DNA from: Pectobacterium actinidiae
GTDB taxonomy: Bacteria > Pseudomonadota > Gammaproteobacteria > Enterobacterales > Enterobacteriaceae
Reading direction: 5' to 3'
NCBI RefSeq assembly: GCF_000803315.1
Contig: NZ_JRMH01000001.1
Location: forward strand, 2,170,001-2,234,000
DNA: 64,000 bases
The notes beneath the pieces were generated by a model that had not been told where the DNA came from, searched no databases, and saw only the letters and a list, made by a program, of their open reading frames with translations. The position numbers were made by a program, and so were the translations under genes. Numbering within the stretch: the stretch's first letter is position 1; each line of letters starts with the position of its first letter. Below, in pieces: positions 42,423 through 51,369 of the stretch.

Positions 42423-43421
42423 TTATCCTCTGGCGGACAAGGCGATAACGCGCTGATAAGCCTGTCCACTATGAATGACTTCAAGCGCTTGTTGCGCATT
42501 CTGGCGCAAATCTTCCTGTCCAAATAATCTCAGAAGCAGCGCAACGTTGGCTGCAACCGCCGCGGCGTGCGCGCGTTCACCTTTACCTTGTAGCAGTGAC
42601 GCGAGAATGTCACGATTTTCTTCTGGCGTACCGCCTTGTAATGCCGACAATGGATACGCATCCAGACCGAAATCGCGGTGCGTCAGTTCGTAGGTTTCGA
42701 TCTCGCCATTTTTTAACTCGGCAACCTGCGTGGGCGCATGGATCGCGACTTCATCCATCCCACCACCGTGAACGACCGCAGCTCGCTGGTAGCCCAGTAC
42801 CTTCAACGTTTCGGCGATAGGGCGAACCAATTCGGGGCTATACACACCAATCAGCGCCAGCGGCGGGCGTGCTGGATTAACCAACGGCCCCAGGACGTTG
42901 AAGACGGTGCGAGTTTTGAGCTGCTGGCGCACCGGCATGGCATGGCGGAAACCTAAGTGATATTGCGGAGCAAACAGGAAACACACGCCCAGATCGTCCA
43001 GAGCCTGACGTGCATCCTGCGCGCTCATATCCAGTTTAATACCGAAAGCGGAGAGCAAGTCGGATGATCCAGAGCGGCTGGAGACGCTGCGGTTGCCATG
43101 TTTGGCGATTTTCAGACCACAGCTGGCGGCGACAAATGCGCTAGCGGTTGAAATGTTGATGCTGTTGGTGCCGTCACCGCCTGTGCCGACGATATCGGCA
43201 AATAAATAATCAGGGCGGGGGAACGGCTGTGCATCGGCCAACAAGGCCGTGGCGGCACCAGCGATCTCATCGGGATGCTCGCCGCGCACTTTCATACTAA
43301 TCAGTGCCGCTGCCAGTTGGCTGGCTTCCAGTTCACCGCGGATAATCGCGCCAAACAGCGCTTGGCTTTCCTGACGGCTGATATTTTCCGCGCGGTATAA
43401 TTTTTCCAGTATGTGTTGCAT
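42423..43421 (-). CDS. trpD: Anthranilate phosphoribosyltransferase
   Basis: Transfers phosphoribosyl to anthranilate. 332 residues with [17 protein letters not shown] and [15 protein letters not shown]. It is a free-standing protein, not fused to TrpG as in E. coli. I chose ATG 43421 ([10 protein letters not shown]) from family length; in-frame ATGs at 43427 (with AGGA close by) and 43475 (14 nt after the trpG stop) are possible, so up to 18 extra residues cannot be excluded. Confidence 0.93.
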   Translation of the reverse strand: MQHILEKLYRAENISRQESQALFGAIIRGELEASQLAAALISMKVRGEHPDEIAGAATALLADAQPFPRPDYLFADIVGTGGDGTNSINISTASAFVAASCGLKIAKHGNRSVSSRSGSSDLLSAFGIKLDMSAQDARQALDDLGVCFLFAPQYHLGFRHAMPVRQQLKTRTVFNVLGPLVNPARPPLALIGVYSPELVRPIAETLKVLGYQRAAVVHGGGMDEVAIHAPTQVAELKNGEIETYELTHRDFGLDAYPLSALQGGTPEENRDILASLLQGKGERAHAAAVAANVALLLRLFGQEDLRQNAQQALEVIHSGQAYQRVIALSARG

Positions 43422-43489
43422 GGTCATGACATCCTGAGCAGTAGACGGTTCCTGGGTTTTAGAAGACAGTTGCATAATCGTATCTCTCG

Positions 43490-44068
43490 TTAAGCCAGCG
43501 CCCAGTCCAGCGTTTGTTCCAACAGTCGAGCGCCATGTGTGGTCAGGATCGACTCAGGGTGGAATTGAAAACCACAGACGCGATCCGCATCGTGGCGCAC
43601 GGCCATGACCATCGTGTTGAAATGCGCGTTGACGGTCAGCGCCGGAGGAATGTTGCTGCCGACCAACGAGTGGTAGCGGGCAACGGGCAACGGATGCGGT
43701 AAACCACTAAACATACCGCTGGCATCGTGGTCGATGGCAGACGCTTTGCCGTGCAGGATTTCACCCGCCTGACCGACATGGCCGCCGTAGGCTTCCACGA
43801 TGGCCTGATGGCCGAGGCAAATGCCGATAATCGGCAACTGACCGCGCAGACGTTGCAGCAGTTCTGGCATACAACCCGCTTCGGCTGGCGTGCCGGGGCC
43901 GGGGGAGAGCATCAGGATCGGTTTTTCCATTTGCTGTAACCGCGCGATGATGACGTCGGCAGGCAGATGGTTACGGTAAATCACGACCTGATGACCGCTG
44001 GCACGCAGTTGATCCACCAGGTTGTAAGTGAATGAATCGATATTATCGAGCAGCAGGATGTCCGCCAT
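43490..44068 (-). CDS. trpG: Anthranilate synthase glutamine amidotransferase component
   Basis: A 192-residue class I amidotransferase supplying ammonia to TrpE. It has the nucleophile motif [15 protein letters not shown] (Cys near 84) and the His-Glu pair in [10 protein letters not shown]. Its start overlaps the trpE stop (TAATG), coupling subunits one to one. Separate from trpD, as in Serratia and Yersinia. Confidence 0.96.
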   Translation of the reverse strand: MADILLLDNIDSFTYNLVDQLRASGHQVVIYRNHLPADVIIARLQQMEKPILMLSPGPGTPAEAGCMPELLQRLRGQLPIIGICLGHQAIVEAYGGHVGQAGEILHGKASAIDHDASGMFSGLPHPLPVARYHSLVGSNIPPALTVNAHFNTMVMAVRHDADRVCGFQFHPESILTTHGARLLEQTLDWALA

Positions 44069-45630
44069 TAGAAAATCTCCTTTGCATGGTGCGCACTGGC
44101 AATGGCTCGCAGTACAGCCCGGGCTTTATTGCGTGTTTCGTCGGCTTCGGCCTGAGGATTAGAATCCAGAACCACGCCCGCACCAGCCTGAACGGTCGCA
44201 ATCCCATCTTCGACATAGGCAGAACGAATGACGATACAGGTGTCCAGATCGCCATGAGCGGTGAAGTAGCCTACCGCACCGCCGTAGCTGCCGCGCCGGG
44301 TTTTTTCACTTTCGGCAATGAGCTGCATCGCCCGGACTTTCGGTGCGCCGCTCAGCGTGCCCATATTCATGCAGGCGCGGTAGGCGTGCAGCACATCTAA
44401 ATCTTCACGCAGTGTACCCACTACGCGAGAAACCAGATGCATCACAAAGGAATAACGGTCAACTTTGGTCAGGTCAGCAACGTAACGGCTGCCCGGCTGG
44501 CAGATACGTGCCAGATCGTTACGGGCTAAATCTACTAGCATCAAATGTTCAGCCAGCTCTTTATGGTCGGTACGCATTTCCAGCTCAATACGGCTATCGA
44601 GATCGCGATCCAGTGAACCATCGGCACGACGACCGCGCGGGCGGGTACCGGCAATGGGGTAGATTTCGATTTGGCGGCTGTCGGCATCGTATTTCAGCGA
44701 ACTTTCCGGCGAGGCACCGAACAGCGTGAAATCTTGATCCTGCATGTAAAACATGTAAGGACTTGGGTTGTTATCTTTCAGCGTTTGGTACGCAGCCAGT
44801 GGTGACGGGCACGGCAGGGAGAAGCGGCGTGACGGCACAACCTGGAAAATTTCACCGATGCGGATGGCTTCTTGCATCTGGCCGACAACGTCACCGAAGG
44901 CCTCATCGCTCTGGTTGCAGCTCAGCGTCATGTCTTCGATGGACTGACGCGGCAGGGCTGGTGCTGGCTGGGTGAGCTGAAATTGCAGCTGTTCCAGACG
45001 CTGTTGCAGACGCTGCTTTTCGCTATGGTTCGGCGTAAACAGACTGGCTTGCAGGGCGGTAACACGTTTTTGGTGGTCAAGCACCAGCAGCGTTTCTGCC
45101 AGATAGAAGCAAAAATCCGGGCAACGCTGCTGCTGGCTCAGCGCGGGTAATGCTTCAAACCCGGCAACCAGATCGTAGGCGAACAGGCCGCCGAGGAACA
45201 TGGCTTCACGCTCGTCTGTCGGGCAGGCGACCAGCTTCATAATCTGGCGTAAGGCATCAAACACGGACAGCGAGCGCAGACGAGCATCTTCGTCCTGCAT
45301 CGCGTCTGCCAGCGGGAAGGTGAGTTCACGGCCGTTCGGACGCGGTTGATTGGTAATCTCCACCGGCAGCGCAGCATCCAGAAGCGGCAGAAGGCTGGCA
45401 CCGTTTGCCGTGAGTGCCTGAATGGAAACGTGCTGTCCCAGTGCGGTGATCCGCAGCGCGCTATCTACGATCAATAGGCTTTTCAGGTTTTCCTTGCTGT
45501 CGATTTCCGCCGACTCTAACAGCAATGTTGCAGGTCTGGCACCGCAGAGCTGATGGAAGATGGCGCTGGGGTCGTTACGATAAACGGCCTCAATACGTAG
45601 CAGTTCCAGTTTAGGTTGTGTTGTTTGCAT
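44068..45630 (-). CDS. trpE: Anthranilate synthase component I
   Basis: Makes anthranilate from chorismate; feedback-inhibited by tryptophan. 520 residues with the N-terminal Trp-binding motif [11 protein letters not shown] (S near 40) and the C-terminal chorismate-binding domain ([18 protein letters not shown]). First structural gene of the trp operon, about 100 nt after the leader peptide. Confidence 0.97.
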   Translation of the reverse strand: MQTTQPKLELLRIEAVYRNDPSAIFHQLCGARPATLLLESAEIDSKENLKSLLIVDSALRITALGQHVSIQALTANGASLLPLLDAALPVEITNQPRPNGRELTFPLADAMQDEDARLRSLSVFDALRQIMKLVACPTDEREAMFLGGLFAYDLVAGFEALPALSQQQRCPDFCFYLAETLLVLDHQKRVTALQASLFTPNHSEKQRLQQRLEQLQFQLTQPAPALPRQSIEDMTLSCNQSDEAFGDVVGQMQEAIRIGEIFQVVPSRRFSLPCPSPLAAYQTLKDNNPSPYMFYMQDQDFTLFGASPESSLKYDADSRQIEIYPIAGTRPRGRRADGSLDRDLDSRIELEMRTDHKELAEHLMLVDLARNDLARICQPGSRYVADLTKVDRYSFVMHLVSRVVGTLREDLDVLHAYRACMNMGTLSGAPKVRAMQLIAESEKTRRGSYGGAVGYFTAHGDLDTCIVIRSAYVEDGIATVQAGAGVVLDSNPQAEADETRNKARAVLRAIASAHHAKEIF

Positions 45631-45660
45631 TCTTGCTACTCGTTTAATGTTGTGCCCATC

Positions 45661-45690
45661 AAATAAAAAGCCCGCTTAGTTAAGCGGGCC
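45661..45690 (-). terminator. trp attenuator terminator (3:4 hairpin)
   Basis: GCCCGCTTA and TAAGCGGGC pair over 9 bp (45670-45689) with a 2-base loop, followed on the minus strand by TTTTTATTT. It lies between trpL and trpE and is the regulated terminator of classical trp attenuation. Confidence 0.93.
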
Positions 45691-45727
45691 TGGGAATATC
45701 TGCATGTGTGATAACAGCAATGCGTGA

Positions 45728-45790
45728 TTAGTCCACCCGCGATAGGGATGAGCGCCACCAACCATGCTTCATCATTTTCTGCGTTGCCAT
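45728..45790 (-). CDS. trpL: trp operon leader peptide
   Basis: A 20-residue peptide MATQKMMKHGWWRSSLSRVD with tandem Trp codons at positions 11-12, the sensor of tryptophanyl-tRNA. E. coli TrpL is 14 residues ([14 protein letters not shown]). The ATG at 45790 is preceded by GAGACGATGATA; an inner ATG (MKHGWW...) would give 14 residues and cannot be excluded. Confidence 0.9.
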   Translation of the reverse strand: MATQKMMKHGWWRSSLSRVD

Positions 45791-45873
45791 TATCATCGTC
45801 TCGCTATCTGTTGCTAAACATTTTTGGGTACGGACCAATGTGTTACGGACTCATATTGGTGTATCGAGCTTGT

Positions 45874-45907
45874 GTACTAGTTAACTGGTTCGGCGGTGAA
45901 ATGTCAA
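45874..45907 (-). promoter_or_regulatory. trp promoter and TrpR operator
   Basis: On the minus strand TTGACA (45902-45907), 17 bp, then TTAACT (45879-45884). The operator GAACCAGTTAACTAGTAC (45874-45891) overlaps the -10 and differs from the E. coli trp operator core (CTAGTTAACTAG) by one base. Bound TrpR would block polymerase. Confidence 0.93.
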
Positions 45908-46017
45908 CACCTTCAATAGGATTATTTTATTACTCGAAAAGACGGTGGTCATTACCATTTGCTTCCTATTAATGGCATCATGCGGCCTTCGCATTATTCT
46001 TGTTAATGGATAGGCTT

Positions 46018-46890
46018 GTGCCAGAAGATTCTCAATCGATATCGTCATTCCCTCTTTACGATTTGCATAGTCATACCACGGCGTCTGATGGCCTGTTAAC
46101 GCCGACAGCGCTGGTCAGCCGGGCTGTAGACATGCGGGTGAGTGTGCTGGCTATTACCGATCACGACACGACCATTGGGCTTGACGAAGCGCAACAAGCA
46201 ATCGCACAACAGGGGCTGCCGCTGAGATTAATTCCCGGCGTGGAGATTTCCACGCTGTGGGAAAACCATGAGATCCACATTGTCGGGTTGGGGATGGACA
46301 TTACCCACCCGGCGTTAACGGGGTTGCTGCAACAGCAGGCGGCGTGTCGGCAGAATCGGGCGGAACAGATTGCGGCTCGGCTGGAAAAAAACCGCATTCC
46401 CGATGCGCTGGCTGGTGCACAGCGTCTGGCGACGGGGGGGCAGATTACGCGGGCGCATTTTGCGCGTTATCTGATCGAACTGGGCATCGCGGCGAATATG
46501 AATCAGGTGTTTAAAAAATATCTGGCGAAAGGCAAAACGGGTTACGTGCCGCCGCAGTGGTGCACGATCCCGCAAGCGATCGAGGCGATTCATCAATCTG
46601 GTGGGGTGTCTGTGCTGGCACATCCGGGGCGCTACGATTTGACGGCCAAATGGCTAAAGCGCCTGTTAGCCACGTTTGCAGAAAGCGGTGGGATCGCGAT
46701 GGAAGTGGCGCAATGCCAACAGGCACCGGATGAGCGTACGCAGTTGGGTCGCTATGCGCGTGACTTCAACCTGATGGCATCGCAAGGGTCGGATTTCCAC
46801 CTGCCGTGCGCCTGGATTGAGCTGGGCCGCAAGCTGTGGCTGCCTGCCGATGTCGAGCCAGTCTGGCACCATCCCGTGTTGGTAGACTAG
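46018..46890 (+). CDS. rnm: PHP-domain 5'-3' exoribonuclease / 3',5'-nucleotide phosphatase
   Basis: About 290 residues with PHP metal motifs YDLHSHTTASDG and ITDHDTTIG, VEISTLWENHEIH, VLAHPGRYD and SQGSDFH. The E. coli homologue YciV/RNase AM trims rRNA 5' ends. Divergent from trp. The start is uncertain: GTG 46018 has GGATAGG upstream, while ATG 46006 has no clear ribosome site. Both give near-family length. Confidence 0.9.
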   Translation: MPEDSQSISSFPLYDLHSHTTASDGLLTPTALVSRAVDMRVSVLAITDHDTTIGLDEAQQAIAQQGLPLRLIPGVEISTLWENHEIHIVGLGMDITHPALTGLLQQQAACRQNRAEQIAARLEKNRIPDALAGAQRLATGGQITRAHFARYLIELGIAANMNQVFKKYLAKGKTGYVPPQWCTIPQAIEAIHQSGGVSVLAHPGRYDLTAKWLKRLLATFAESGGIAMEVAQCQQAPDERTQLGRYARDFNLMASQGSDFHLPCAWIELGRKLWLPADVEPVWHHPVLVD

Positions 46891-47032
46891 CAGTGCATCA
46901 TTGCGTAATGGCATTGCTATCTCATGAAATAACAATCTTTTACCATCAACACGTTCTATAATCATCCTATTGCACGATGACGCGGGTTGGAATGCACAAC
47001 GCCGCGAAATGTCCGACGTATGAGGTAGGGTC

Positions 47033-47653
47033 ATGAGCCAGTTTTTCTATATTCACCCACAGAATCCGCAACCGCGATTGATCAATCAGTCGGTGGAATT
47101 TTTGCATAAGGGTGGAGTGATTGTTTATCCAACGGATTCCGGTTACGCGTTGGGCTGTATGCTGGGCGAAAAGAACGCGCTGGAACGCATCTGCCGGATT
47201 CGCGACCTGGGTAGCGATCATAACTTCACGCTGATGTGTCGCGATCTGTCCGAGCTATCAACATATGCCCATGTTGACAATACCGCCTTCCGGTTGATTA
47301 AAAATAATACGCCCGGTAATTACACCTTTATTCTGAAAGCGACGAAAGAGGTTCCTCGCCGCTTAATGAATGAAAAGCGTAAAACTATTGGCCTGCGCGT
47401 GCCGTCTAATCCTATCGCCCTGGAGCTATTGGCTGCGCTGAATGAACCGTTGATGTCGACAACGCTGATGCTGCCAGGGAATGATTTCGCTGAGTCCGAT
47501 CCAGAAGAAATTCAGGAAAGATTGGGAAAACAGGTGGACCTGATTATTCACGGTGGTTCTCTGGGTCAACAGCCGACGACGGTTATCGACTTGACCGAGT
47601 CCGTGCCGCGCGTCGCCCGTGAAGGCACTGGTGATGTCACGCCGTTCCTATAA
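47033..47653 (+). CDS. yciO: YciO, Sua5/YrdC/YwlC-domain protein
   Basis: A 206-residue protein with the YrdC fold (GGVIVYPTDSGYALGC, RIRDLGSDHNFTLMC, KRKTIGLRVPSN). Relatives TsaC/Sua5 make threonylcarbamoyl-adenylate for tRNA t6A; YciO's own role is unsettled. Last core gene before the island; E. coli yciQ is absent here. Confidence 0.94.
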   Translation: MSQFFYIHPQNPQPRLINQSVEFLHKGGVIVYPTDSGYALGCMLGEKNALERICRIRDLGSDHNFTLMCRDLSELSTYAHVDNTAFRLIKNNTPGNYTFILKATKEVPRRLMNEKRKTIGLRVPSNPIALELLAALNEPLMSTTLMLPGNDFAESDPEEIQERLGKQVDLIIHGGSLGQQPTTVIDLTESVPRVAREGTGDVTPFL

Positions 47654-47703
47654 GCACTGCGGCAGGCTTGTAACAATGGGAATACAAATGGCGTGAAGAT
47701 CGG

Positions 47704-47709
47704 TATAAT
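47704..47709 (+). promoter_or_regulatory. Candidate -10 of a promoter now facing into the island
   Basis: TATAAT in CGGTATAATCGCGCC, 96 bp left of attL. The -35 is weak. It points right, toward attL, and in an empty site would read toward rluB. Inference that it was the rluB promoter rests on position only. Confidence 0.4.
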
Positions 47710-47799
47710 CGCGCCAGTATTGAATACGACGAACGATTTTTACGTACACACTATTTTTACGTAACTAGCTGAATTATATCAGCAGTTATGACTCCCCCC

Positions 47800-47817
47800 G
47801 ACGCCTGGGAAGGCGAC
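47800..47817. mobile_element. attL of the yciO-rluB island
   Basis: GACGCCTGGGAAGGCGAC, an exact 18-bp copy of 53628-53645. The core contains a small inverted repeat CGCC...GGCG. It marks the left end of the inserted element. It is not in a tRNA gene; it lies in the leader region upstream of rluB. Confidence 0.82.
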
Positions 47818-47954
47818 CAGCTATTTTTATTTATTCATTAAAAACAATGTCTTATTTTTTTTCATGCTATGAGTTGGGACTGTTTGTGTGACAGGGAATA
47901 CACCCACTCAGTAGCACTGATATGTTGTACAGCATCTTAGTTAGATTTGAATGT

Positions 47955-47978
47955 AAAAAAACCGAGTACAGAGCTCGG
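47955..47978 (-). terminator. Terminator of the 48030-48239 gene
   Basis: CCGAG/CTCGG stem (47962-47978) with TTTTTTT on the minus strand, 50 bp after the stop. Confidence 0.8.
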
Positions 47979-48029
47979 TTTACAGCTTGCATCATATAAG
48001 AACATCCCCCCTCTTAACGAATATTTTTC

Positions 48030-48239
48030 CTACTCCTCATCCTCAGTGTTAAACGTTTTGCTATACGGACAGTGTTTCGATTTAGTGACGTAAGTGAACG
48101 TATAAATACTGTTGCTGTAAACGCACAAAGTTGATCCATTTTTCATTGTTGACTGCTCAGGATTCCTCATTGTGATTTGACCAGCCATGGCATTGAACGG
48201 TAACAGCGAGCTAAGAAGCGCCAATATATAACTCTTCAT
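48030..48239 (-). CDS. Small exported protein, unknown function
   Basis: A 69-residue product. Residues 1-19 (MKSYILALLSSLLPFNAMA) form a classical signal peptide, leaving a mature peptide of about 50 residues starting GQITMRNPE with two cysteines (C39, C57) that could form a disulfide. A very strong ribosome site (AGGAGGG) precedes the ATG and a good terminator follows, so it is a real gene. I do not recognise the family. It is divergent from the next exported protein. Confidence 0.75.
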   Translation of the reverse strand: MKSYILALLSSLLPFNAMAGQITMRNPEQSTMKNGSTLCVYSNSIYTFTYVTKSKHCPYSKTFNTEDEE

Positions 48240-48317
48240 TACATTCCCTCCTGTAGCTATTGGTTGTCTTATCCGTGATAACGATAGGGTGTTTTCGCAG
48301 GAATTATAGTAACCATA

Positions 48318-48366
48318 TTGATCACTTTTAACGATCGATAATATAATTATGATCGATTTTATCGAT
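48318..48366 (+). promoter_or_regulatory. Cargo promoter with three ATCGAT palindromes
   Basis: TTGATC (48318-48323), 18 bp, TATAAT (48342-48347) is a plausible promoter for the plus-strand cargo pair. Palindromes ATCGAT at 48334, 48352 and 48361 flank the -10, spaced 18 and 9 bp apart, as operator half sites might be. Confidence 0.5.
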
Positions 48367-48401
48367 ATGATTGTTTTTTATGTAATGCGATGGAGGCTAA
48401 T

Positions 48402-48647
48402 TTGAAAAAAATTCTTTTGGTAGTTCTGGGACTTAGTGTTTGTGGTGGGGCGATGGCGGGTGATGGTTCGCCTGAACTCAAAGCTGAGAGTCAGGCGGTG
48501 ATTCGTCAGGCTGGGTATCAATGTAATAAGGTGAATGGCGTCTATCCCGCAGCTTTTGGCGGTTCAGTCACAGTCTTCTGCGATGATTTATACAAATATA
48601 TAATTAAGGATAAAGGTGGTCGCTATATCGTTGAAGTTGATGATTAA
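48402..48647 (+). CDS. Small exported protein, unknown function
   Basis: An 81-residue product starting at TTG 48402, chosen because GGAGG lies 5 nt upstream and the reading gives an uninterrupted signal peptide (MKKILLVVLGLSVCGGAMA). An ATG at 48390 would add four residues but lacks a ribosome site. The mature part is about 62 residues with two cysteines (in GYQCNKV and VFCDD) and the pattern VNGVYPAAFGGSVTVFCDD-YKYIIKDKGGRYIVEVDD. I have the impression that similar short exported proteins occur in other proteobacteria; no function is known to me. Twelve bp before the next gene. Confidence 0.75.
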   Translation: MKKILLVVLGLSVCGGAMAGDGSPELKAESQAVIRQAGYQCNKVNGVYPAAFGGSVTVFCDDLYKYIIKDKGGRYIVEVDD

Positions 48648-48659
48648 GGATGAACTGGT

Positions 48660-49232
48660 ATGACGGCTCAGACAATCAAGGTAAACAATCTATATTTTTA
48701 CTTCTTTTTGGTAATGCCACTAATAGTACCTATTTGTTACTATTTCATTAATGATGATATCTCTGCGTATATTATTTTCTACACTGCTGCTTTCGCTTGC
48801 GCATTTTTCGATCAAAAGGAAATGGTAAAATCAGAGCACGAATCAAAATCACAACTTGTCGCCTCAGTATTGGGGATCGTCATTTTTCCACCAATTTATG
48901 TCTATGGCCGGACGAATGCTTCTGGTATGAAAAAGTGGAGGTGGTTTTTTGTCTACATCGCAATTGTTCTTGCAAGTGTGTTTACCAGCGCAGCTATAGA
49001 AGCAAGCATGTCCCTTAAAACGACTGCATGCGAGATAACGACATCTATCTTCAAGGACAAAGGCACTGATACAAGATGCATAATAGTGAAGGATCTGGAG
49101 ACGGTTTCTTCCGGCTATTATCGTGCTAAAGCCGTTCTAACGAATGGTGTTGATGTACCAATAACCATTGAAGAACGCGAAGATAATTACATCTATGTAA
49201 CATTAGCACCACTGAGCAACCTGTTTGATTAA
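48660..49232 (+). CDS. Membrane protein of the island cargo, unknown function
   Basis: 190 residues with four predicted membrane helices (about 11-29, 34-50, 67-84 and 93-113) and a soluble C-terminal domain of about 75 residues with two cysteines (TTACEIT and DTRCIIV). It starts 12 bp after the preceding exported protein, so the two are probably one operon and may act together at the envelope. Family not recognised. Confidence 0.75.
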   Translation: MTAQTIKVNNLYFYFFLVMPLIVPICYYFINDDISAYIIFYTAAFACAFFDQKEMVKSEHESKSQLVASVLGIVIFPPIYVYGRTNASGMKKWRWFFVYIAIVLASVFTSAAIEASMSLKTTACEITTSIFKDKGTDTRCIIVKDLETVSSGYYRAKAVLTNGVDVPITIEEREDNYIYVTLAPLSNLFD

Positions 49233-49236
49233 AAGC

Positions 49237-49257
49237 TCAGGGGAGATTATCCCCTGA
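49237..49257 (+). terminator. Hairpin after the cargo membrane gene
   Basis: TCAGGGGA and TCCCCTGA form a perfect 8-bp stem with a 5-base loop, four bp after the stop. The following T content is low (CTCTTCCC). Confidence 0.6.
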
Positions 49258-49413
49258 CTCTTCCCCCCTGCAAAAATCGTCATCACCCGATAGTTTTGAC
49301 CAAAATATTACCAGTGCATTTTCTGATCAGCTAAGCGTGTGTCTAGTAGACAAAAGTTTAATGCCAATGATTTTCAAATATCAGATCAGTGAATTGATGG
49401 GGACAGTTTTAAA

Positions 49414-49531
49414 GGTATCAACAATCGAACGTTTTATGACGCCAATCTACATCCCCAAAAAATGGTATCAAAAAATTAGGGTGTTGACATAAAGATACCA
49501 TTAACTGATTATGATACCGTATGTTGATACC
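49414..49531. promoter_or_regulatory. Serine recombinase promoter with GGTATCA motif cluster
   Basis: Copies of GGTATCA at 49414 and 49464, and of its complement TGATACC at 49512 and 49525, plus AGATACC at 49493. They surround a promoter: TTGACA (49484-49489), 17 bp, GATTAT (49507-49512). The arrangement suggests autoregulation or a recombination site for the recombinase that starts at 49547. Confidence 0.6.
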
Positions 49532-49546
49532 AATTGAGAGGATGTT

Positions 49547-50116
49547 ATGAGTCGTACTTTTGCATATTGTCGTGTATCCACCAGCGAGCAGACGACAGAA
49601 AACCAGATCATGGCGATTCGTCAGGCTGGTTATGATGTGATTGCTCAGCGCGTTGTATCAGAAATTGTGTCTGGTGGTGTGCAAGCGATGAGCCGTAAGG
49701 CGTTCGCTAATATGGTTAATCATAAACTAGAAGCTGGGGATCAGTTGGTGGTGCTGAAGCTGGATCGCTTGGGCCGTGATAACATCGACGTACAGCAAAC
49801 TATTGCAATGCTCGTTGAGCTGGGAATTGACGTTGTATCGTTGGATCTACCAGTACGTAATCTCGCCAGCGCTGAAGGAAAGTTGATGCTACAAATGTTT
49901 TCAGCCTTTGCTGAATTTGAGAAGTCACGCATCGTAGAACGAACTAAAGAGGGCTTGGAGCGTGCGAAGAAGGAAGGAAAGAAATTAGGTCGCCCAGCAG
50001 CGACAGATACTCGTAGGCGTGTGCAGGAGGCTAGAGCTAAGGGACTAAGTCAATCTAAGGTGGCTACCGAGTTAGGTTTGAGTCTTCCAACCATTAAACG
50101 AAATTGGAACCAATAA
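49547..50116 (+). CDS. Serine recombinase (resolvase/invertase family)
   Basis: 189 residues. The N-terminal catalytic domain has the nucleophile S11 in YCRVSTSEQ, and LDRLGRDNIDV. The E-helix region is FSAFAEFEKSRIVERTKEGLERAK, and the C-terminal helix-turn-helix is GRPA...KGLSQSKVATELGLSLPTIKR. Full length for the small resolvase/invertase class. AGAGG lies upstream of the ATG. Its target is unknown; the GGTATCA cluster just upstream is a candidate site. Confidence 0.92.
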   Translation: MSRTFAYCRVSTSEQTTENQIMAIRQAGYDVIAQRVVSEIVSGGVQAMSRKAFANMVNHKLEAGDQLVVLKLDRLGRDNIDVQQTIAMLVELGIDVVSLDLPVRNLASAEGKLMLQMFSAFAEFEKSRIVERTKEGLERAKKEGKKLGRPAATDTRRRVQEARAKGLSQSKVATELGLSLPTIKRNWNQ

Positions 50117-50159
50117 GTAATATGTTCAATTTTGACAGCAATAAATTTGAGAAAATAAA

Positions 50160-50193
50160 AAGGGCCATATCGATTAAATCGAGTAGCCCTACG
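50160..50193 (-). terminator. Terminator downstream of the Gp2-like gene
   Basis: AGGGC and GCCCT enclose an inner TCGA/TCGA pair; on the minus strand TTTTTATTTT follows. It probably ends the minus-strand transcript of the 50379-51095 gene, about 190 nt after its stop. Confidence 0.55.
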
Positions 50194-50378
50194 GTGTTTA
50201 TTAGTCAAAATTAAGAATGATGTTCAATAAATTGCGTTTAAGTTGAGATGGCAGATAACGACGCACGTTAAGCGCTATATATCGCTCTGTAATCGATTTT
50301 TATTGTGTAACCAATACCTACCTACAACACACAGGTTAAAATCCAACATGAGTCGTTACATTGGGTATTCACGAATGG

Positions 50379-51095
50379 CTATTTTTTATTTCTTAGCTTT
50401 GACGTTGAATGTACACGATGACCCTTGCCAGTTTGGTTCTTCCCGCGCTCCTTGGCAAGATATGACACCCATTTGATTGGGCCTTCAAGCGTCTCTGGTT
50501 TACCACGTTCAATAACATAATTACTCGGAAAACGGTCATCCTTACCTAGAAGGTCAACCAGAGTATGTTCGCCCATAGTAAGGTCACACCAGATATCAAT
50601 AATAGCGCTGCCTACGCCATATGTTGGACCGCCTAGTCGCTGTGTGATTCGATGGGGGAGTGCGATCCAGCAGTGATAATGAACTTGTTTAGCCTTTTCT
50701 TTTTCGCATACCCAGCCATAGGCAAAATTGTTTATTGGGCTAGTAATGCCTTTTGGTCTGCGGTTCTTTGATTTAAGGCGTTCACGTAATTTCTTAAATA
50801 ATAATCTCATCCAATCATTGCTGATCTCTACAGTCGTACCTTTAGGTATACGCAAGTCAAAACGAGTAAATAACACACGGCTATAGATTGTCTGTATAGC
50901 CTTAAGTTCATCGACGATAGGAGTAAGAATATCTGATCGCACACCTGATTTATCTGTAGTGTTAATCGGATATTCAAAACCACCATAGGAGAATGTATTA
51001 CCACCTACCAGCGGATAGCGACCATGCTTATGTGAGATTGTTTTAGATGGAGTAGGTAGTCGAAATGCAGAGTCTAACTGTAGTGTTGTTAACAA
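50379..51095 (-). CDS. YagK/YfjJ (inovirus Gp2-like) protein, putative replication initiator
   Basis: About 238 residues. Family marks seen: FTRFDLRIPKG, the HYHCWIALP motif resembling a HUH metal site, and the C-terminal block EGPIKWVSYLAKER...GHRVHSTSK. YagK/YfjJ genes occur in E. coli cryptic P4-like prophages, and the domain is shared with inovirus Gp2 replication proteins; rolling-circle activity is inference. I chose TTG 51095 because GGGAGG lies just before it; an ATG at 51155 would add 20 residues without a ribosome site. Confidence 0.78.
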   Translation of the reverse strand: MLTTLQLDSAFRLPTPSKTISHKHGRYPLVGGNTFSYGGFEYPINTTDKSGVRSDILTPIVDELKAIQTIYSRVLFTRFDLRIPKGTTVEISNDWMRLLFKKLRERLKSKNRRPKGITSPINNFAYGWVCEKEKAKQVHYHCWIALPHRITQRLGGPTYGVGSAIIDIWCDLTMGEHTLVDLLGKDDRFPSNYVIERGKPETLEGPIKWVSYLAKERGKNQTGKGHRVHSTSKLRNKK

Positions 51096-51369
51096 AAAAC
51101 CTCCCTTAATATTTACACAAATGATCCTATACACCGACCTATAAGTTATTACCATCAGACCACCGCATAACGCTACCTAAGAAAATAGCTTGAAGCCTCT
51201 TCTAGCAAGGGGTACAAACGGGGGAAGTGAGGGTGTTTTTTTCGATCAAAGTTGCAGTGTATAAAAACCCATTTTTACAATAACAAGTTTCTATCGGGAC
51301 TGCAAGAACTAACTTAAATCAGCCCACCAACGAGGATTTAGACTTAAGGTTCCTACTAGGAATTTTTAC
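51096..51369. other. Noncoding spacer upstream of the Gp2-like gene
   Basis: About 270 bp between two minus-strand genes; it should hold the promoter of the Gp2-like gene and possibly a replication origin. I see no strong iteron or hairpin and no gene. Confidence 0.4.

Noticed and set aside
43422..43475. Longer trpD starting at 43475
   Set aside because: Homologues begin at MQHILEKL; the upstream ATG is possible and is noted in the entry, but not preferred.
50160..50193. Hairpin considered as a retron or phage origin structure
   Set aside because: No reverse transcriptase nearby; the T-run on the minus strand fits a plain terminator.
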